From NCBI GenBank assembly GCA_964472565.1, contig CAYYNB010000234.1:1-7868 (forward strand): 7,868 nucleotides of DNA. Direction: 5' to 3'. This document shows positions 1-5,771 of the stretch, piece after piece. This DNA is from DATAMF01 sp964472565 (GTDB taxonomy: Bacteria; Chloroflexota; Anaerolineae; Aggregatilineales; Aggregatilineaceae). A model generated the notes under the pieces. That model saw only the letters and a list, made by a program, of their open reading frames with translations, was not told the DNA's origin and did no database searches. Every line of letters begins with the position of its first letter. Positions within the stretch are counted from its first letter, which is position 1. The position numbers and the translations under genes were made by a program.

Positions 1-7
1 TTTTCGG

Positions 8-60
8 CGCATGGTATCCTCGCTTTTCTTTGCAGATGACGAGTTTACCATGCGTTTCTT
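8..60 (+). terminator. Long hairpin with T-rich tail, probable terminator of an off-window gene
   Basis: The arms CGCATGGTA (8-16) and TACCATGCG (46-54) are perfectly complementary. After a 2x2 internal loop the stem continues as CTCG (19-22) with CGAG (40-43), around a 17-nt loop. The plus-strand 3' side runs into TTTCTTTTCTT, which suits an intrinsic terminator for a plus-strand gene lying left of the window and convergent with gatA. The minus-strand side has no T-tract, so it is unlikely to terminate gatA. The loop is longer than usual and the T-tract is interrupted by C, so it could instead be a repeat-type palindrome. Confidence 0.4.
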
Positions 61-80
61 TTCTTAGCTTAATGCGTATG

Positions 81-154
81 CCCCCTTGCCCCTTCCCTCA
101 GGAAAGGGGAGTCAAACCCACAGAATGTGGGGAATTATTTTCCTGGAGCAGCCT
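81..154. repeat. Dispersed palindromic repeat, copy 1
   Basis: This 74-bp stretch matches 1742-1814. The first 38 bases differ by one substitution, and a second conserved block (AATTATTTTC, then TGGA and GCCT) follows a variable middle. It contains a hairpin, CCCCTTCCC (89-97) against GGAAAGGGG (101-109), with one mismatch and a TCA loop. It lies 19 bp past the gatA stop codon. There is no T-tract on either strand, so it looks like a REP-type extragenic repeat, not a classic terminator, although a role in gatA mRNA 3'-end formation is possible. Confidence 0.7.
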
Positions 155-173
155 AAGCTAATCCTGACTGCGC

Positions 174-1628
174 CTAATGGAGATCGGGTGGGCGGGTGTG
201 CCAGTCGGTGCGCTGCTGGTAGGCATGGGCGGCGCGCAGCACGGTTGATTCGTTGAAGGCCGCCCCCATAATTTGCAGGCCGATGGGCAAACCGGACGCA
301 TCAAAGCCGCACGGAATATTGGCCCCGGCAATTCCCCCCAGGCTGGCGGGCAGGGTGAAAACATCGGACAGGTACATTTGCAGCGGGTCATCCGCTTTTT
401 CACCGATACGGAAGGCTGTTGTGGGTGAAGTTGGCGACAGGATCACATCAACCTGCTCGAACGCCCGATCAAAGTCCTGCTTGATCAGGGTGCGGACTTT
501 TTGAGCTTTCAGATAATAGGCGTCGTAGTAACCGGCTGACAGGGCGTAGGTGCCCAACATGATACGGCGTTTGACTTCGGGGCCAAAGCCCTGGCCGCGC
601 GTGGTTTTGTAGGTAGGCCACATGGCTCCCTGCGAATGGCGCGGGCCGTAGCGCACGCCATCGAAGCGAGCGAGATTGGCCGAGGCTTCGGCAGGGGCGA
701 TGAGGTAGTATACGGGCAACCCATAATCGGTGTGAGGCAGGCTGATCTCGCGGATGTCGGCCCCCAACTGGACAAATTCGGCAATGGCCGCGCGAACGGC
801 CTGTTCAACTTCCGGCTGCATGCCCTCGATGAAGTATTCTTTCGGAACACCGACCCGCAAGCCATGCACATCGGCGTTTAATGCGGCAGTATAGTCGGGC
901 ACGGGGACCGGCATACTGGTGCTGTCGTGGGGATCGTGGCCCGCGATGACGCTCAACAGCAGGGCCATATCTTCAGCAGAACGGGCAAACACACCGATTT
1001 GATCCAGGGAGGACGCGAACGCGATCAGGCCGTAACGTGAGACACGGCCATAGGAGGGCTTGAGGGCACAGATGCCGCAAAAAGACGCGGGCTGGCGCAC
1101 GCTGCCGCCGGTATCCGTCCCCAAACCGCCTAACGCCATACGAGAGGCAACCGCCGCCGCACTGCCGCCGCTGCTGCCGCCGGGAACACGCGCTAAATCC
1201 CAGGGGTTATGGGTGGTGAAATAGCCGGAATTCTCCGTCGAAGACCCCATCGCAAATTCGTCGGTGTTGGTTTTACCGAGCATAACCGCACCCGCATCGA
1301 ACAGACGCTGGACGGCAGTTCCGGTATACGGAGGGACAAAGCCTTCCAGGATGCGTGAGCCGCAGGTAGTGGGCACATCTTTGGTGGTCAGCACGTCCTT
1401 GATCGCCAATGGGATACCGAGCAGGGGCGCGTCATCACCATTCGCCAGACGCCTGTCGGCCTGCTGCGCCAGATCGAGCGCCAGGTCATCTGTCACGGTC
1501 AAAAAGGCCTTAATCCGGGGATCAAGGGATTTGATCCGATCCAGATGGGCTTGTGTGAGTTCAACCGCAGTGATTTTGCCAGCACGCAGTTGAGCGCGAG
1601 CTTCCGTAAGCGTGAGATCTGTTAGCAT
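174..1628 (-). CDS. gatA: Glutamyl-tRNA(Gln)/aspartyl-tRNA(Asn) amidotransferase subunit A
   Basis: GatA is the glutaminase subunit of the cytoplasmic GatCAB complex. It releases ammonia from glutamine, and GatB uses the ammonia to convert Glu-tRNA(Gln) (or Asp-tRNA(Asn)) to the correctly charged tRNA. The 484-residue product is full length for the family. The amidase signature is intact: the catalytic Lys is K77 in GIPLAIKDV, the cis-Ser is S152 in PGGSSGGSAAA, and the nucleophile is S176 in GTDTGGSVRQPAS. The order and spacing match the known Lys79/Ser154/Ser178 triad of GatA. The ATG start has an AGGGA ribosome binding site 9 nt upstream. No gatB or gatC lies beside it in this window, so the other subunits must be encoded elsewhere or outside the window. 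A promoter candidate lies just upstream (1660-1668). A related amidase is possible but the full-length GatA pattern makes it unlikely. Confidence 0.96.
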   Translation of the reverse strand: MLTDLTLTEARAQLRAGKITAVELTQAHLDRIKSLDPRIKAFLTVTDDLALDLAQQADRRLANGDDAPLLGIPLAIKDVLTTKDVPTTCGSRILEGFVPPYTGTAVQRLFDAGAVMLGKTNTDEFAMGSSTENSGYFTTHNPWDLARVPGGSSGGSAAAVASRMALGGLGTDTGGSVRQPASFCGICALKPSYGRVSRYGLIAFASSLDQIGVFARSAEDMALLLSVIAGHDPHDSTSMPVPVPDYTAALNADVHGLRVGVPKEYFIEGMQPEVEQAVRAAIAEFVQLGADIREISLPHTDYGLPVYYLIAPAEASANLARFDGVRYGPRHSQGAMWPTYKTTRGQGFGPEVKRRIMLGTYALSAGYYDAYYLKAQKVRTLIKQDFDRAFEQVDVILSPTSPTTAFRIGEKADDPLQMYLSDVFTLPASLGGIAGANIPCGFDASGLPIGLQIMGAAFNESTVLRAAHAYQQRTDWHTRPPDLH

Positions 1629-1659
1629 GATGGTCCGTCCCTTGGATGGTGTTGGGGAA

Positions 1660-1668
1660 AGTATACCA
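1660..1668 (-). promoter_or_regulatory. Extended -10 promoter for gatA
   Basis: On the minus strand the sequence reads TGG-TATACT, an extended -10 (TGn plus a hexamer one base from TATAAT). A start site near 1653 would give a leader of about 25 nt ending at the gatA ribosome binding site. No good -35 box is visible at 17 nt spacing, which is tolerated by extended -10 promoters. This suggests gatA is transcribed independently of the response regulator gene upstream. Confidence 0.5.
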
Positions 1669-1741
1669 CGTTCAGGGGCGAACAGATTTGGTCCATTCGC
1701 CCAAGCAAACTTAGGCTACGCCAATATTTTCTTTACCCCAT

Positions 1742-1814
1742 CCCCCTTGCCCCTTCCCTCAGGGAAGGGGAGTCAAACCTGAAGAATGGAATAATTATTT
1801 TCTTGGAACGGCCT
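1742..1814. repeat. Dispersed palindromic repeat, copy 2
   Basis: This is the second copy of the repeat at 81-154. Its hairpin is perfect: CCCCTTCCC (1750-1758), loop TCA, GGGAAGGGG (1762-1770). The right end of the repeat runs up to the first base of the response regulator stop codon (1814-1816). Both copies therefore sit at the 3' ends of minus-strand genes and in the same orientation. Neither strand has a T-tract after the stem. The two copies are about 1.66 kb apart and flank gatA. Confidence 0.7.
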
Positions 1815-2650
1815 TACTTATGCACCGGATAGGGTGCTTCGACTTCGACGGCTTTCAGCGTCATCAACGGTTCAGTACGTTCTTCGGGCGTACCGGGATT
1901 CAGCAAAAGATGGCCGCGCTCGGCATCCGCGAAATTGTAACTGGTTTTGATGCGCTCGGTAAATGTCTTCTGGAGAAAAGCGATAAAACCCTGAAGATCT
2001 GAGCTAAAGGTGAGGATGACAAAATGGCCCTCTTCGGGCGTGCCAATAAAATCGTTCGGCGTGCCGCAAGTACCTACTGTTTCGTTCAAAACCTGGGCGG
2101 TTAAACCAAGCGACTCGTCGGCAGCAATAAAACTATAAACTTCGCGGAAAGTGCTGAGGCCAACGAGAGAAATATCGAGATAATGCCAGCCTTCCTGCCC
2201 AAACAACCGATTAATTTCGGCTTGAATCAGGGGACCAGACGGCAGCCCGGTCCGCGTTTCGTGGAGGTGGTCCCGCGTGGCGCGGCGGATCGATCCCTGG
2301 ATGCGCAGGCGAAGTTCATCAATATCAAAGGGTTTGGTCACATAATCGTCCGCGCCGAGTTCCAAACCGGCGACTTTATCGGCACGGGCATCGCGCTGGG
2401 TAAGAAAAGTAATAGGAATATATTTGGTGAGGGTCGTGGTGCGAAGCGCCCGGCACACATCAAAGCCATCCATGTCCGGCAGCATCACATCTAATAAAAT
2501 CAGGTTGGGAAATTTGGCCCGGCTGAGGGCAATACCTTCAGAGCCTTCTTCAGCGTGGAACACTTCGTACCCCTGGCTTTGGAAATAGGCCATGAGCATT
2601 TCAGACACATCGACATCATCTTCAATAATCAGCAGCCGTTTTTGGGACAT
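1814..2650 (-). CDS. Response regulator: REC domain plus degenerate GGDEF-like domain
   Basis: This is a 278-residue cytoplasmic two-component response regulator. The N-terminal REC domain (about 4-120) has all key residues: acidic pair D11/D12 in IIEDD, phospho-acceptor D54 in LLDVMLPDMDG, T84, and K106 in DYVTKPFD. The C-terminal half (about 125-265) follows the GGDEF fold pattern, starting near TRTGLPSGPLI (compare the usual D-x-LTGLPN) and reaching DFIGTPEEGHFVIL (200-213). There the signature GGDEF is replaced by EEGHF, so diguanylate cyclase activity is unlikely, and the domain may act as a sensory or protein-interaction output. I chose the start at 2650 because a GGAGG ribosome binding site lies 6 nt before this ATG and because it places the REC beta-1 strand at the normal position. 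An ATG 29 codons further upstream would fall at the -35 box of the candidate promoter. No histidine kinase is next to it, so it is an orphan in this window. Confidence 0.88.
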   Translation of the reverse strand: MSQKRLLIIEDDVDVSEMLMAYFQSQGYEVFHAEEGSEGIALSRAKFPNLILLDVMLPDMDGFDVCRALRTTTLTKYIPITFLTQRDARADKVAGLELGADDYVTKPFDIDELRLRIQGSIRRATRDHLHETRTGLPSGPLIQAEINRLFGQEGWHYLDISLVGLSTFREVYSFIAADESLGLTAQVLNETVGTCGTPNDFIGTPEEGHFVILTFSSDLQGFIAFLQKTFTERIKTSYNFADAERGHLLLNPGTPEERTEPLMTLKAVEVEAPYPVHK

Positions 2651-2709
2651 AATGGCCCTCCACCCACGAAAAATATACCTAAGTGTACCAAAAAACCTAC
2701 TCTTGTCGA

Positions 2710-2737
2710 AAGATACCTTTATGCACATTTTGTCCAA
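2710..2737 (-). promoter_or_regulatory. Sigma-70-type promoter for the response regulator gene
   Basis: On the minus strand TTGGAC (2732-2737) is followed after 16 nt by TATCTT (2710-2715). Transcription would start near 2703 and give a leader of about 50 nt. The -35 box lies immediately behind the T-tract of the OsmC gene terminator, which fits the start of a new unit. A second TATATT hexamer lies about 26-30 nt before the ATG but has no matching -35. Confidence 0.45.
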
Positions 2738-2767
2738 TAAAAAACGGCATCCTAGTGAAGGATGCCG
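2738..2767 (-). terminator. Intrinsic terminator of the OsmC-family gene
   Basis: A perfect 9-bp stem is formed by CGGCATCCT (2745-2753) and AGGATGCCG (2759-2767), with a 5-nt loop. On the minus strand the stem is followed directly by TTTTTTATT (from 2744 downward). It lies 24 bp past the stop codon of the OsmC gene. All hallmarks of a Rho-independent terminator are present in the correct orientation, separating the OsmC gene from the response regulator gene. Confidence 0.9.
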
Positions 2768-2791
2768 CCGGAGATCGGGAAGCGTAAAATT

Positions 2792-3190
2792 TTAGCGCAG
2801 GGTTTCGCCTTCGAGCATCGATGTGTGGACGTTGAAGGCCGGCGGATTTTCGAGATGTTTTTTGACGGCGCAAAGCTGCGCGGAACGCACAACGGCTTCT
2901 TTGTATTGTTCGGGAAAGCCCGCCGGAAGCTGAATGTCGAGTTCAATGTTATCAATCAGATGCGTAGCGGGATTAAAGTTGTTGTGTTGAATGATGCGCA
3001 GGCCCTCGGTGGGCAGGCCGCGCTGTTGGCAGAAGCCTAAGACATAAATCCCGGCACAGGTGCCAATCGCAGCCAAAAAGGTGTTAAACGGCGACGGATC
3101 AGTTCCATCCTGATTTGTGCGGATCACCAAACCATCGGGCATAACCGCATCGACACGCGCACCACCGGGGAAAACGATTTCCATTTCCAT
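2792..3190 (-). CDS. OsmC/Ohr-family protein
   Basis: This gene encodes a 132-residue cytoplasmic protein of the OsmC family, whose members include thiol peroxidases that reduce organic hydroperoxides. The visible pattern is MEMEIVFPGG at the N-terminus, a PSPFNTFLAAIGTCAGIYVLGF helix carrying C45 (and C54 just after), and a C-terminal SAQLCAVKKHLENPPAF segment carrying C107. C45 and C107 sit where the peroxidatic and resolving cysteines of OsmC lie, so a redox role is plausible, but this subgroup (often labelled 'OsmC family protein') is not well characterised. I prefer the ATG at 3190, which has AGGA 9 nt upstream and gives the usual N-terminus. An ATG two codons earlier (3196) is also possible. 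A longer reading from 3238 has no family-like extension. The gene ends at its own terminator and is divergent from frr. Confidence 0.85.
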   Translation of the reverse strand: MEMEIVFPGGARVDAVMPDGLVIRTNQDGTDPSPFNTFLAAIGTCAGIYVLGFCQQRGLPTEGLRIIQHNNFNPATHLIDNIELDIQLPAGFPEQYKEAVVRSAQLCAVKKHLENPPAFNVHTSMLEGETLR

Positions 3191-3227
3191 GCTCATCCAT
3201 CCTGTTGAAGTAGTTGACACTTCGCTT

Positions 3228-3274
3228 AGATGCGACAAAAGCGGCGCGGTTGCATCTGTAGTGCGACATTCGCA
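3228..3274. promoter_or_regulatory. Operator-like repeats between the OsmC gene and frr
   Basis: Three short symmetric elements cluster here. TGCGA-CAT-TCGCA (3262-3274) is a perfect dyad with 5-bp arms. TGCGACA occurs twice in the same orientation (3231-3237 and 3262-3268), with starts 31 bp apart, about three helical turns. AGATGC (3228-3233) is inverted at 3252-3257. They lie upstream of the OsmC gene and just upstream of the frr -35 box, so a regulator bound here could affect either gene. Short repeats can arise by chance and no regulator is identified. Confidence 0.3.
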
Positions 3275-3294
3275 TTAATTCCGTGTAATAAGGT

Positions 3295-3323
3295 TTGACA
3301 ACCAGGCATGAATCAGCGACAAT
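3295..3323 (+). promoter_or_regulatory. Sigma-70-type promoter of the frr-uppS-cdsA operon
   Basis: A perfect -35 box TTGACA (3295-3300) is followed after exactly 17 nt by GACAAT (3318-3323), which matches four of six bases of TATAAT. The start site would be near 3330, giving a leader of about 42 nt before frr. Its presence implies that frr is transcribed here as the first gene of its operon and does not depend on the usual upstream pyrH/tsf genes. Confidence 0.65.
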
Positions 3324-3371
3324 TTGCTTTCAGTGATTTCCCCTGACGGAACATTGCCTGGAGTGGGAATT

Positions 3372-3929
3372 ATGATAAAAGATGTTTTGAAAGACACAGA
3401 AGACCGCATGAAAAATACCCTGGCGGTGCTCGAAGAAGATTTAGTTGCCATCCGCACGGGGCGCGCGTCTACGGGCCTGGTGGAGAAGATGCCGGTTGAA
3501 TATTATGGAACACCGACGCCGCTGTACCAACTGGCGACGATCTCGGTTCCTGAACCGCAGATGATCACCATCCGCCCGTTTGACAAAACGACGCTCAAAG
3601 CCATTGAGAAAGCGATTCAAGCTTCGGAACTGGGTTTAACGCCGAATAATGACGGGACGATGATCCGTCTGAACATTCCGGCGCTGACCCAGGAACGCCG
3701 CAATGAACTACGCAAAATTGTTCATAAGCGGATCGAAGAAGCGCGGGTCGCGGTGCGCAATGTGCGGCGAGGCGCGATTGATGATTTGCGCGAGTTTGAA
3801 AAAGAAAAAATGATTTCTGAAGACGACAGCGAAAAAGCACAGGAAGATGTCCAAAAGTTGACGGACAAATATGTGCATGAAGTCGAAGAAGCAGGCAAGC
3901 GCAAAGAAGCAGAAATAATGGAAGTCTAG
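3372..3929 (+). CDS. frr: Ribosome recycling factor
   Basis: RRF acts with EF-G (and IF3) to split the post-termination ribosome into subunits and free the mRNA and tRNA. The product has 185 residues, the standard length. The L-shaped RRF architecture can be followed: a first long helix (1-29, IKDVLKDTEDRMKNTLAVLEEDL), IRTGRAS leading into the small beta domain (about 31-103, including ITIRPFDKTTLKAIEKAI and TPNNDGTMIRLNIPALT), then two long helices with the conserved ERRNELRK and VRNVRRGA blocks. The ATG at 3372 has GGAG 8 nt upstream (3360-3363) and gives the normal N-terminus. A TTG reading from 3324 would begin inside the promoter region and is rejected. It is followed by uppS after 52 bp that hold a perfect hairpin. 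Confidence 0.97.
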   Translation: MIKDVLKDTEDRMKNTLAVLEEDLVAIRTGRASTGLVEKMPVEYYGTPTPLYQLATISVPEPQMITIRPFDKTTLKAIEKAIQASELGLTPNNDGTMIRLNIPALTQERRNELRKIVHKRIEEARVAVRNVRRGAIDDLREFEKEKMISEDDSEKAQEDVQKLTDKYVHEVEEAGKRKEAEIMEV

Positions 3930-3933
3930 GATA

Positions 3934-3956
3934 AGGGCGACTGGTTTAGTCGCCCT
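3934..3956 (+). other. Perfect intercistronic hairpin between frr and uppS
   Basis: AGGGCGACT (3934-3942) and AGTCGCCCT (3948-3956) form a perfect 9-bp stem with a GGTTT loop, 4 nt after the frr stop codon. The next bases are GTTCGC, not a T-tract, so it is unlikely to be an efficient intrinsic terminator. In an operon it could protect the 3' end of the frr message, mark a processing site, or lower downstream expression so that frr is made in excess over uppS and cdsA. The hairpin is seen directly. Its role is inferred. Confidence 0.6.
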
Positions 3957-3981
3957 GTTCGCATGGAGAGCAGTAAGCATT

Positions 3982-4704
3982 ATGGCCGATGAGCCACTTG
4001 GGCTGCCAGAGCGCGTCCCCTTTCATCTCGCGATTATTATGGATGGCAACGGACGGTGGGCGAAAGCGCGCGGGCTGCCGCGTATTGCCGGACACCGGGC
4101 GGGAGTCGAAAATCTGCGGCGCGTTTTGCGGGCATGCAGCGAATTGGGCATCAAAATTCTGACGATTTACGCCTTTTCGACAGAAAATTGGGGACGCCCC
4201 GAAGCCGAAGTGCGCGGTCTGATGAATATTCTGGAAGCGGTCATCGACCGGGAGTTGAACCAGCTCCACGCGAACGGAGTCCAACTGCGGCATATTGGCG
4301 AGTTGGATGGCCTATCGGATATGCTGCAACGGAAAGTGAAACAGGCGGTTGAGCTGACCCGGAACAACGACCAGCTTATTTTAAACATTGCGTTTAACTA
4401 TGGCGGACGACATGATCTGGTGCAGGCTTTCCGGCGCATCGTAGAAGATGGCGTGCCGCCGAACGAAATTGATGAGAAGCTGATCGATTATTACCTGTAT
4501 ACAGCCGGACAGCCGGACCCGGACCTGGTGGTGCGGACGGCGGGCGAGATGCGGTTGAGCAACTTTTTGCTCTGGCAAGCCTCATATGCCGAATTTTATG
4601 CCACGCCGACTTACTGGCCGGATTTTGATCGGAATGAACTGATCAAAGCAGTTCAATATTTTAACCGCCGCGAACGACGTTTCGGCCTGGTGTTGCAACC
4701 CTAA
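3982..4704 (+). CDS. uppS: Undecaprenyl diphosphate synthase (cis-prenyltransferase)
   Basis: UppS condenses farnesyl diphosphate with successive isopentenyl diphosphates in cis to make the C55 lipid carrier for peptidoglycan and other envelope glycans. It works at the cytoplasmic face of the membrane. The 240-residue length is typical. The catalytic block HLAIIMDGNGRWAKARG holds D21, followed by GHRAG, IYAFSTENWGRP and NYGGRHDL. The C-terminal substrate block RTAGEMRLSNFLLWQ supplies R185 and R191, and E204 lies in YAEFY; these correspond to R194, R200 and E213 of the E. coli enzyme. The usual RTSGE has Ala in place of Ser, a tolerated variation. A GGAG sits 13 nt before the ATG, slightly far. 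It is 52 bp after frr and 3 bp before cdsA, so translational coupling with cdsA is likely. Which prenyl chain length is made cannot be read from the sequence. Confidence 0.96.
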   Translation: MADEPLGLPERVPFHLAIIMDGNGRWAKARGLPRIAGHRAGVENLRRVLRACSELGIKILTIYAFSTENWGRPEAEVRGLMNILEAVIDRELNQLHANGVQLRHIGELDGLSDMLQRKVKQAVELTRNNDQLILNIAFNYGGRHDLVQAFRRIVEDGVPPNEIDEKLIDYYLYTAGQPDPDLVVRTAGEMRLSNFLLWQASYAEFYATPTYWPDFDRNELIKAVQYFNRRERRFGLVLQP

Positions 4705-4707
4705 CCT

Positions 4708-5508
4708 ATGCTCAAAACTCGTATTCTTGTTGCCGTTGTTGCGCTCCCCCTGCTGGTTGCGATTATTCTGGTGGGCGACTGGGCGTTCGCCCTACTCGTG
4801 ATCGGAGCGCTGCTGCTGGCGGCGGATGAATACTTCCGCCTGTTCAAAAAAGCCGATATGCGTCCGCCGGAATGGCTGACATTTGCGTTTGTGCTGCTGG
4901 CGGTAGGCGCGGTGTGGTTTGAACATGATGACTGGCGCGAACCGGGTATGATGGCGCTGATCATCATCGGGCTGATTTATGCGATCTGGCAGATGGAGCA
5001 CCGCGATACCCAGCCTATCACCGACCTGGCGCTGGCGGTGTTTGGCGGTGTATATCTGGGGTGGCTGGGCAGCACACTGCTGGCCGTGCGGATGCTGGAT
5101 GATGGGGCCTATCTGACGCTGTTTTTGTATGGCTGCGTCATCGTCTCAGACAGCGCGGCGTATTTTGTGGGGCGGCAGTGGGGCAAACACCGCTTGTCGC
5201 CGCATGTCAGCCCGAAGAAGTCGTGGGAAGGATATATCGGGAGCGTGATCGGCGGGCTGATTTTTGGTGCGCTGGGAACGCTCGTGCAGCCTGATACGCT
5301 GGCGCTGGGGCATGGAGCCATGATTGGGCTGCTGATTGGCACCCTGGGAACCGCGGGCGACCTGGGCGAGTCGGTGATCAAGCGGCAGGTGGGCGCGAAG
5401 GACTCCGGGCATCTCATTCCGGGGCATGGCGGCATTCTGGACCGGCTGGATTCCGTATTGGTGAGTGCCGCAATCGGGTACTATTATCTCGTGTGGTTTG
5501 TCGTATAA
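4708..5508 (+). CDS. cdsA: Phosphatidate cytidylyltransferase (CDP-diglyceride synthase)
   Basis: CdsA is an integral membrane enzyme that converts phosphatidate and CTP to CDP-diacylglycerol, the branch point for bacterial phospholipids. The 266-residue product is mostly hydrophobic, with several membrane segments starting at residues 5-40. It has the conserved DSAAYFVGRQWGKH block (from D148), SPKKSWEG, and the family signature from S222 to D248 (S-V-I-K-R, then K-D-S-G-H, then HGGILDRLD), which fits the CDS pattern with its metal-binding acidic residues. The ATG lies 3 bp after the uppS stop with no clear ribosome binding site of its own beyond the uppS end, so it is probably translated by coupling. 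The order frr-uppS-cdsA is conserved in many bacteria. The dxr and rseP genes that often follow are absent here, and rho comes next under its own promoter. No obvious terminator follows cdsA. Confidence 0.96.
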   Translation: MLKTRILVAVVALPLLVAIILVGDWAFALLVIGALLLAADEYFRLFKKADMRPPEWLTFAFVLLAVGAVWFEHDDWREPGMMALIIIGLIYAIWQMEHRDTQPITDLALAVFGGVYLGWLGSTLLAVRMLDDGAYLTLFLYGCVIVSDSAAYFVGRQWGKHRLSPHVSPKKSWEGYIGSVIGGLIFGALGTLVQPDTLALGHGAMIGLLIGTLGTAGDLGESVIKRQVGAKDSGHLIPGHGGILDRLDSVLVSAAIGYYYLVWFVV

Positions 5509-5530
5509 AAAGCTACCCATAAAATTGAGT

Positions 5531-5559
5531 TTGACCAGGCGTACACAATATGCTATATT
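5531..5559 (+). promoter_or_regulatory. Strong sigma-70-type promoter of rho
   Basis: TTGACC (5531-5536), a 17-nt spacer, and TATATT (5554-5559) preceded by TGC (an extended -10) make this the best promoter match in the window. The start site would be near 5566, leaving a leader of about 205 nt before the rho ATG. No terminator separates it from cdsA, so some read-through from the upstream operon is also possible. Confidence 0.75.
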
Positions 5560-5565
5560 GTCAGT

Positions 5566-5771
5566 AAGTAAATATCTGAAATGACTCACTCCTGTCTGTG
5601 CGCCCACAATTCATTAAGCATTTAAAAAATCCTGATTGAAAGTTCGCGGTGTGAATCGCTCGTGCGAGATTCCCCCGATCACTCTGTTCTAATATCGTCC
5701 ATCAACGTGCGCGAAAGGATGCACACATTAGGGGGCAATGCTTGCCCTGACCTCGTTTGGAGACTCCTCAA
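5566..5771 (+). promoter_or_regulatory. Long rho mRNA leader with hairpins
   Basis: The predicted leader is much longer than needed for translation. It holds a hairpin at 5653-5672 (GAAT/ATTC plus an inner CTC/GAG) and a perfect 6-bp hairpin GGGCAA-TGC-TTGCCC at 5733-5747, just ahead of the ribosome binding site (GGAG, 5759-5762). A short ORF sits near its 5' end. In E. coli and some other bacteria rho is autoregulated by Rho-dependent termination in its leader. A similar arrangement is plausible here, but only the leader length and hairpins are seen. Confidence 0.4.
5581..5625 (+). CDS. Possible 14-codon leader peptide upstream of rho
   Basis: An ATG about 15 nt after the predicted transcription start opens a 14-codon ORF, MTHSCLCAHNSLSI, ending in TAA. 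It contains two cysteine codons separated by one codon (Cys-Leu-Cys). No clear ribosome binding site precedes it, only GAA. A run of A follows the stop. Ribosomes translating such an ORF could influence Rho access to the leader, as in uORF-controlled attenuators. An ORF of this length is easily produced by chance, so this is a suggestion only. Confidence 0.2.
   Translation: MTHSCLCAHNSLSI

Noticed and set aside
81..110. Reading the C-rich palindromes (81-110 and 1742-1770) as classic Rho-independent terminators
   Set aside because: Stable stems are present but no T-tract follows on either strand.
253..1593. Several open frames of 80-110 codons on the plus strand and in other minus frames across gatA
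   Set aside because: They are shadows of gatA: no ribosome binding sites, no recognisable domains, and the gatA frame carries the complete amidase signature.
2651..2737. N-terminal extension of the response regulator by 29 residues
   Set aside because: The extension overlaps the promoter candidate, has no family-like sequence, and the internal ATG at 2650 has a strong GGAGG site at good spacing.
3191..3238. N-terminal extension of the OsmC-family protein by 16 residues
   Set aside because: The family-like N-terminus starts at MEMEIVFPGG, and AGGA lies 9 nt before the ATG at 3190.
3324..3371. TTG-initiated extension of frr
   Set aside because: It begins directly after the -10 box, before or at the predicted transcription start; the ATG at 3372 gives the standard 185-residue RRF with a proper ribosome binding site.
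3595..3980. Minus-strand open frames across frr
   Set aside because: They lie antisense to an intact frr, have no family resemblance, and are explained by the composition of the opposite strand.
5757..5771. TTG-initiated five-codon extension of rho
   Set aside because: The TTG overlaps the GGAG that serves the ATG at 5772.
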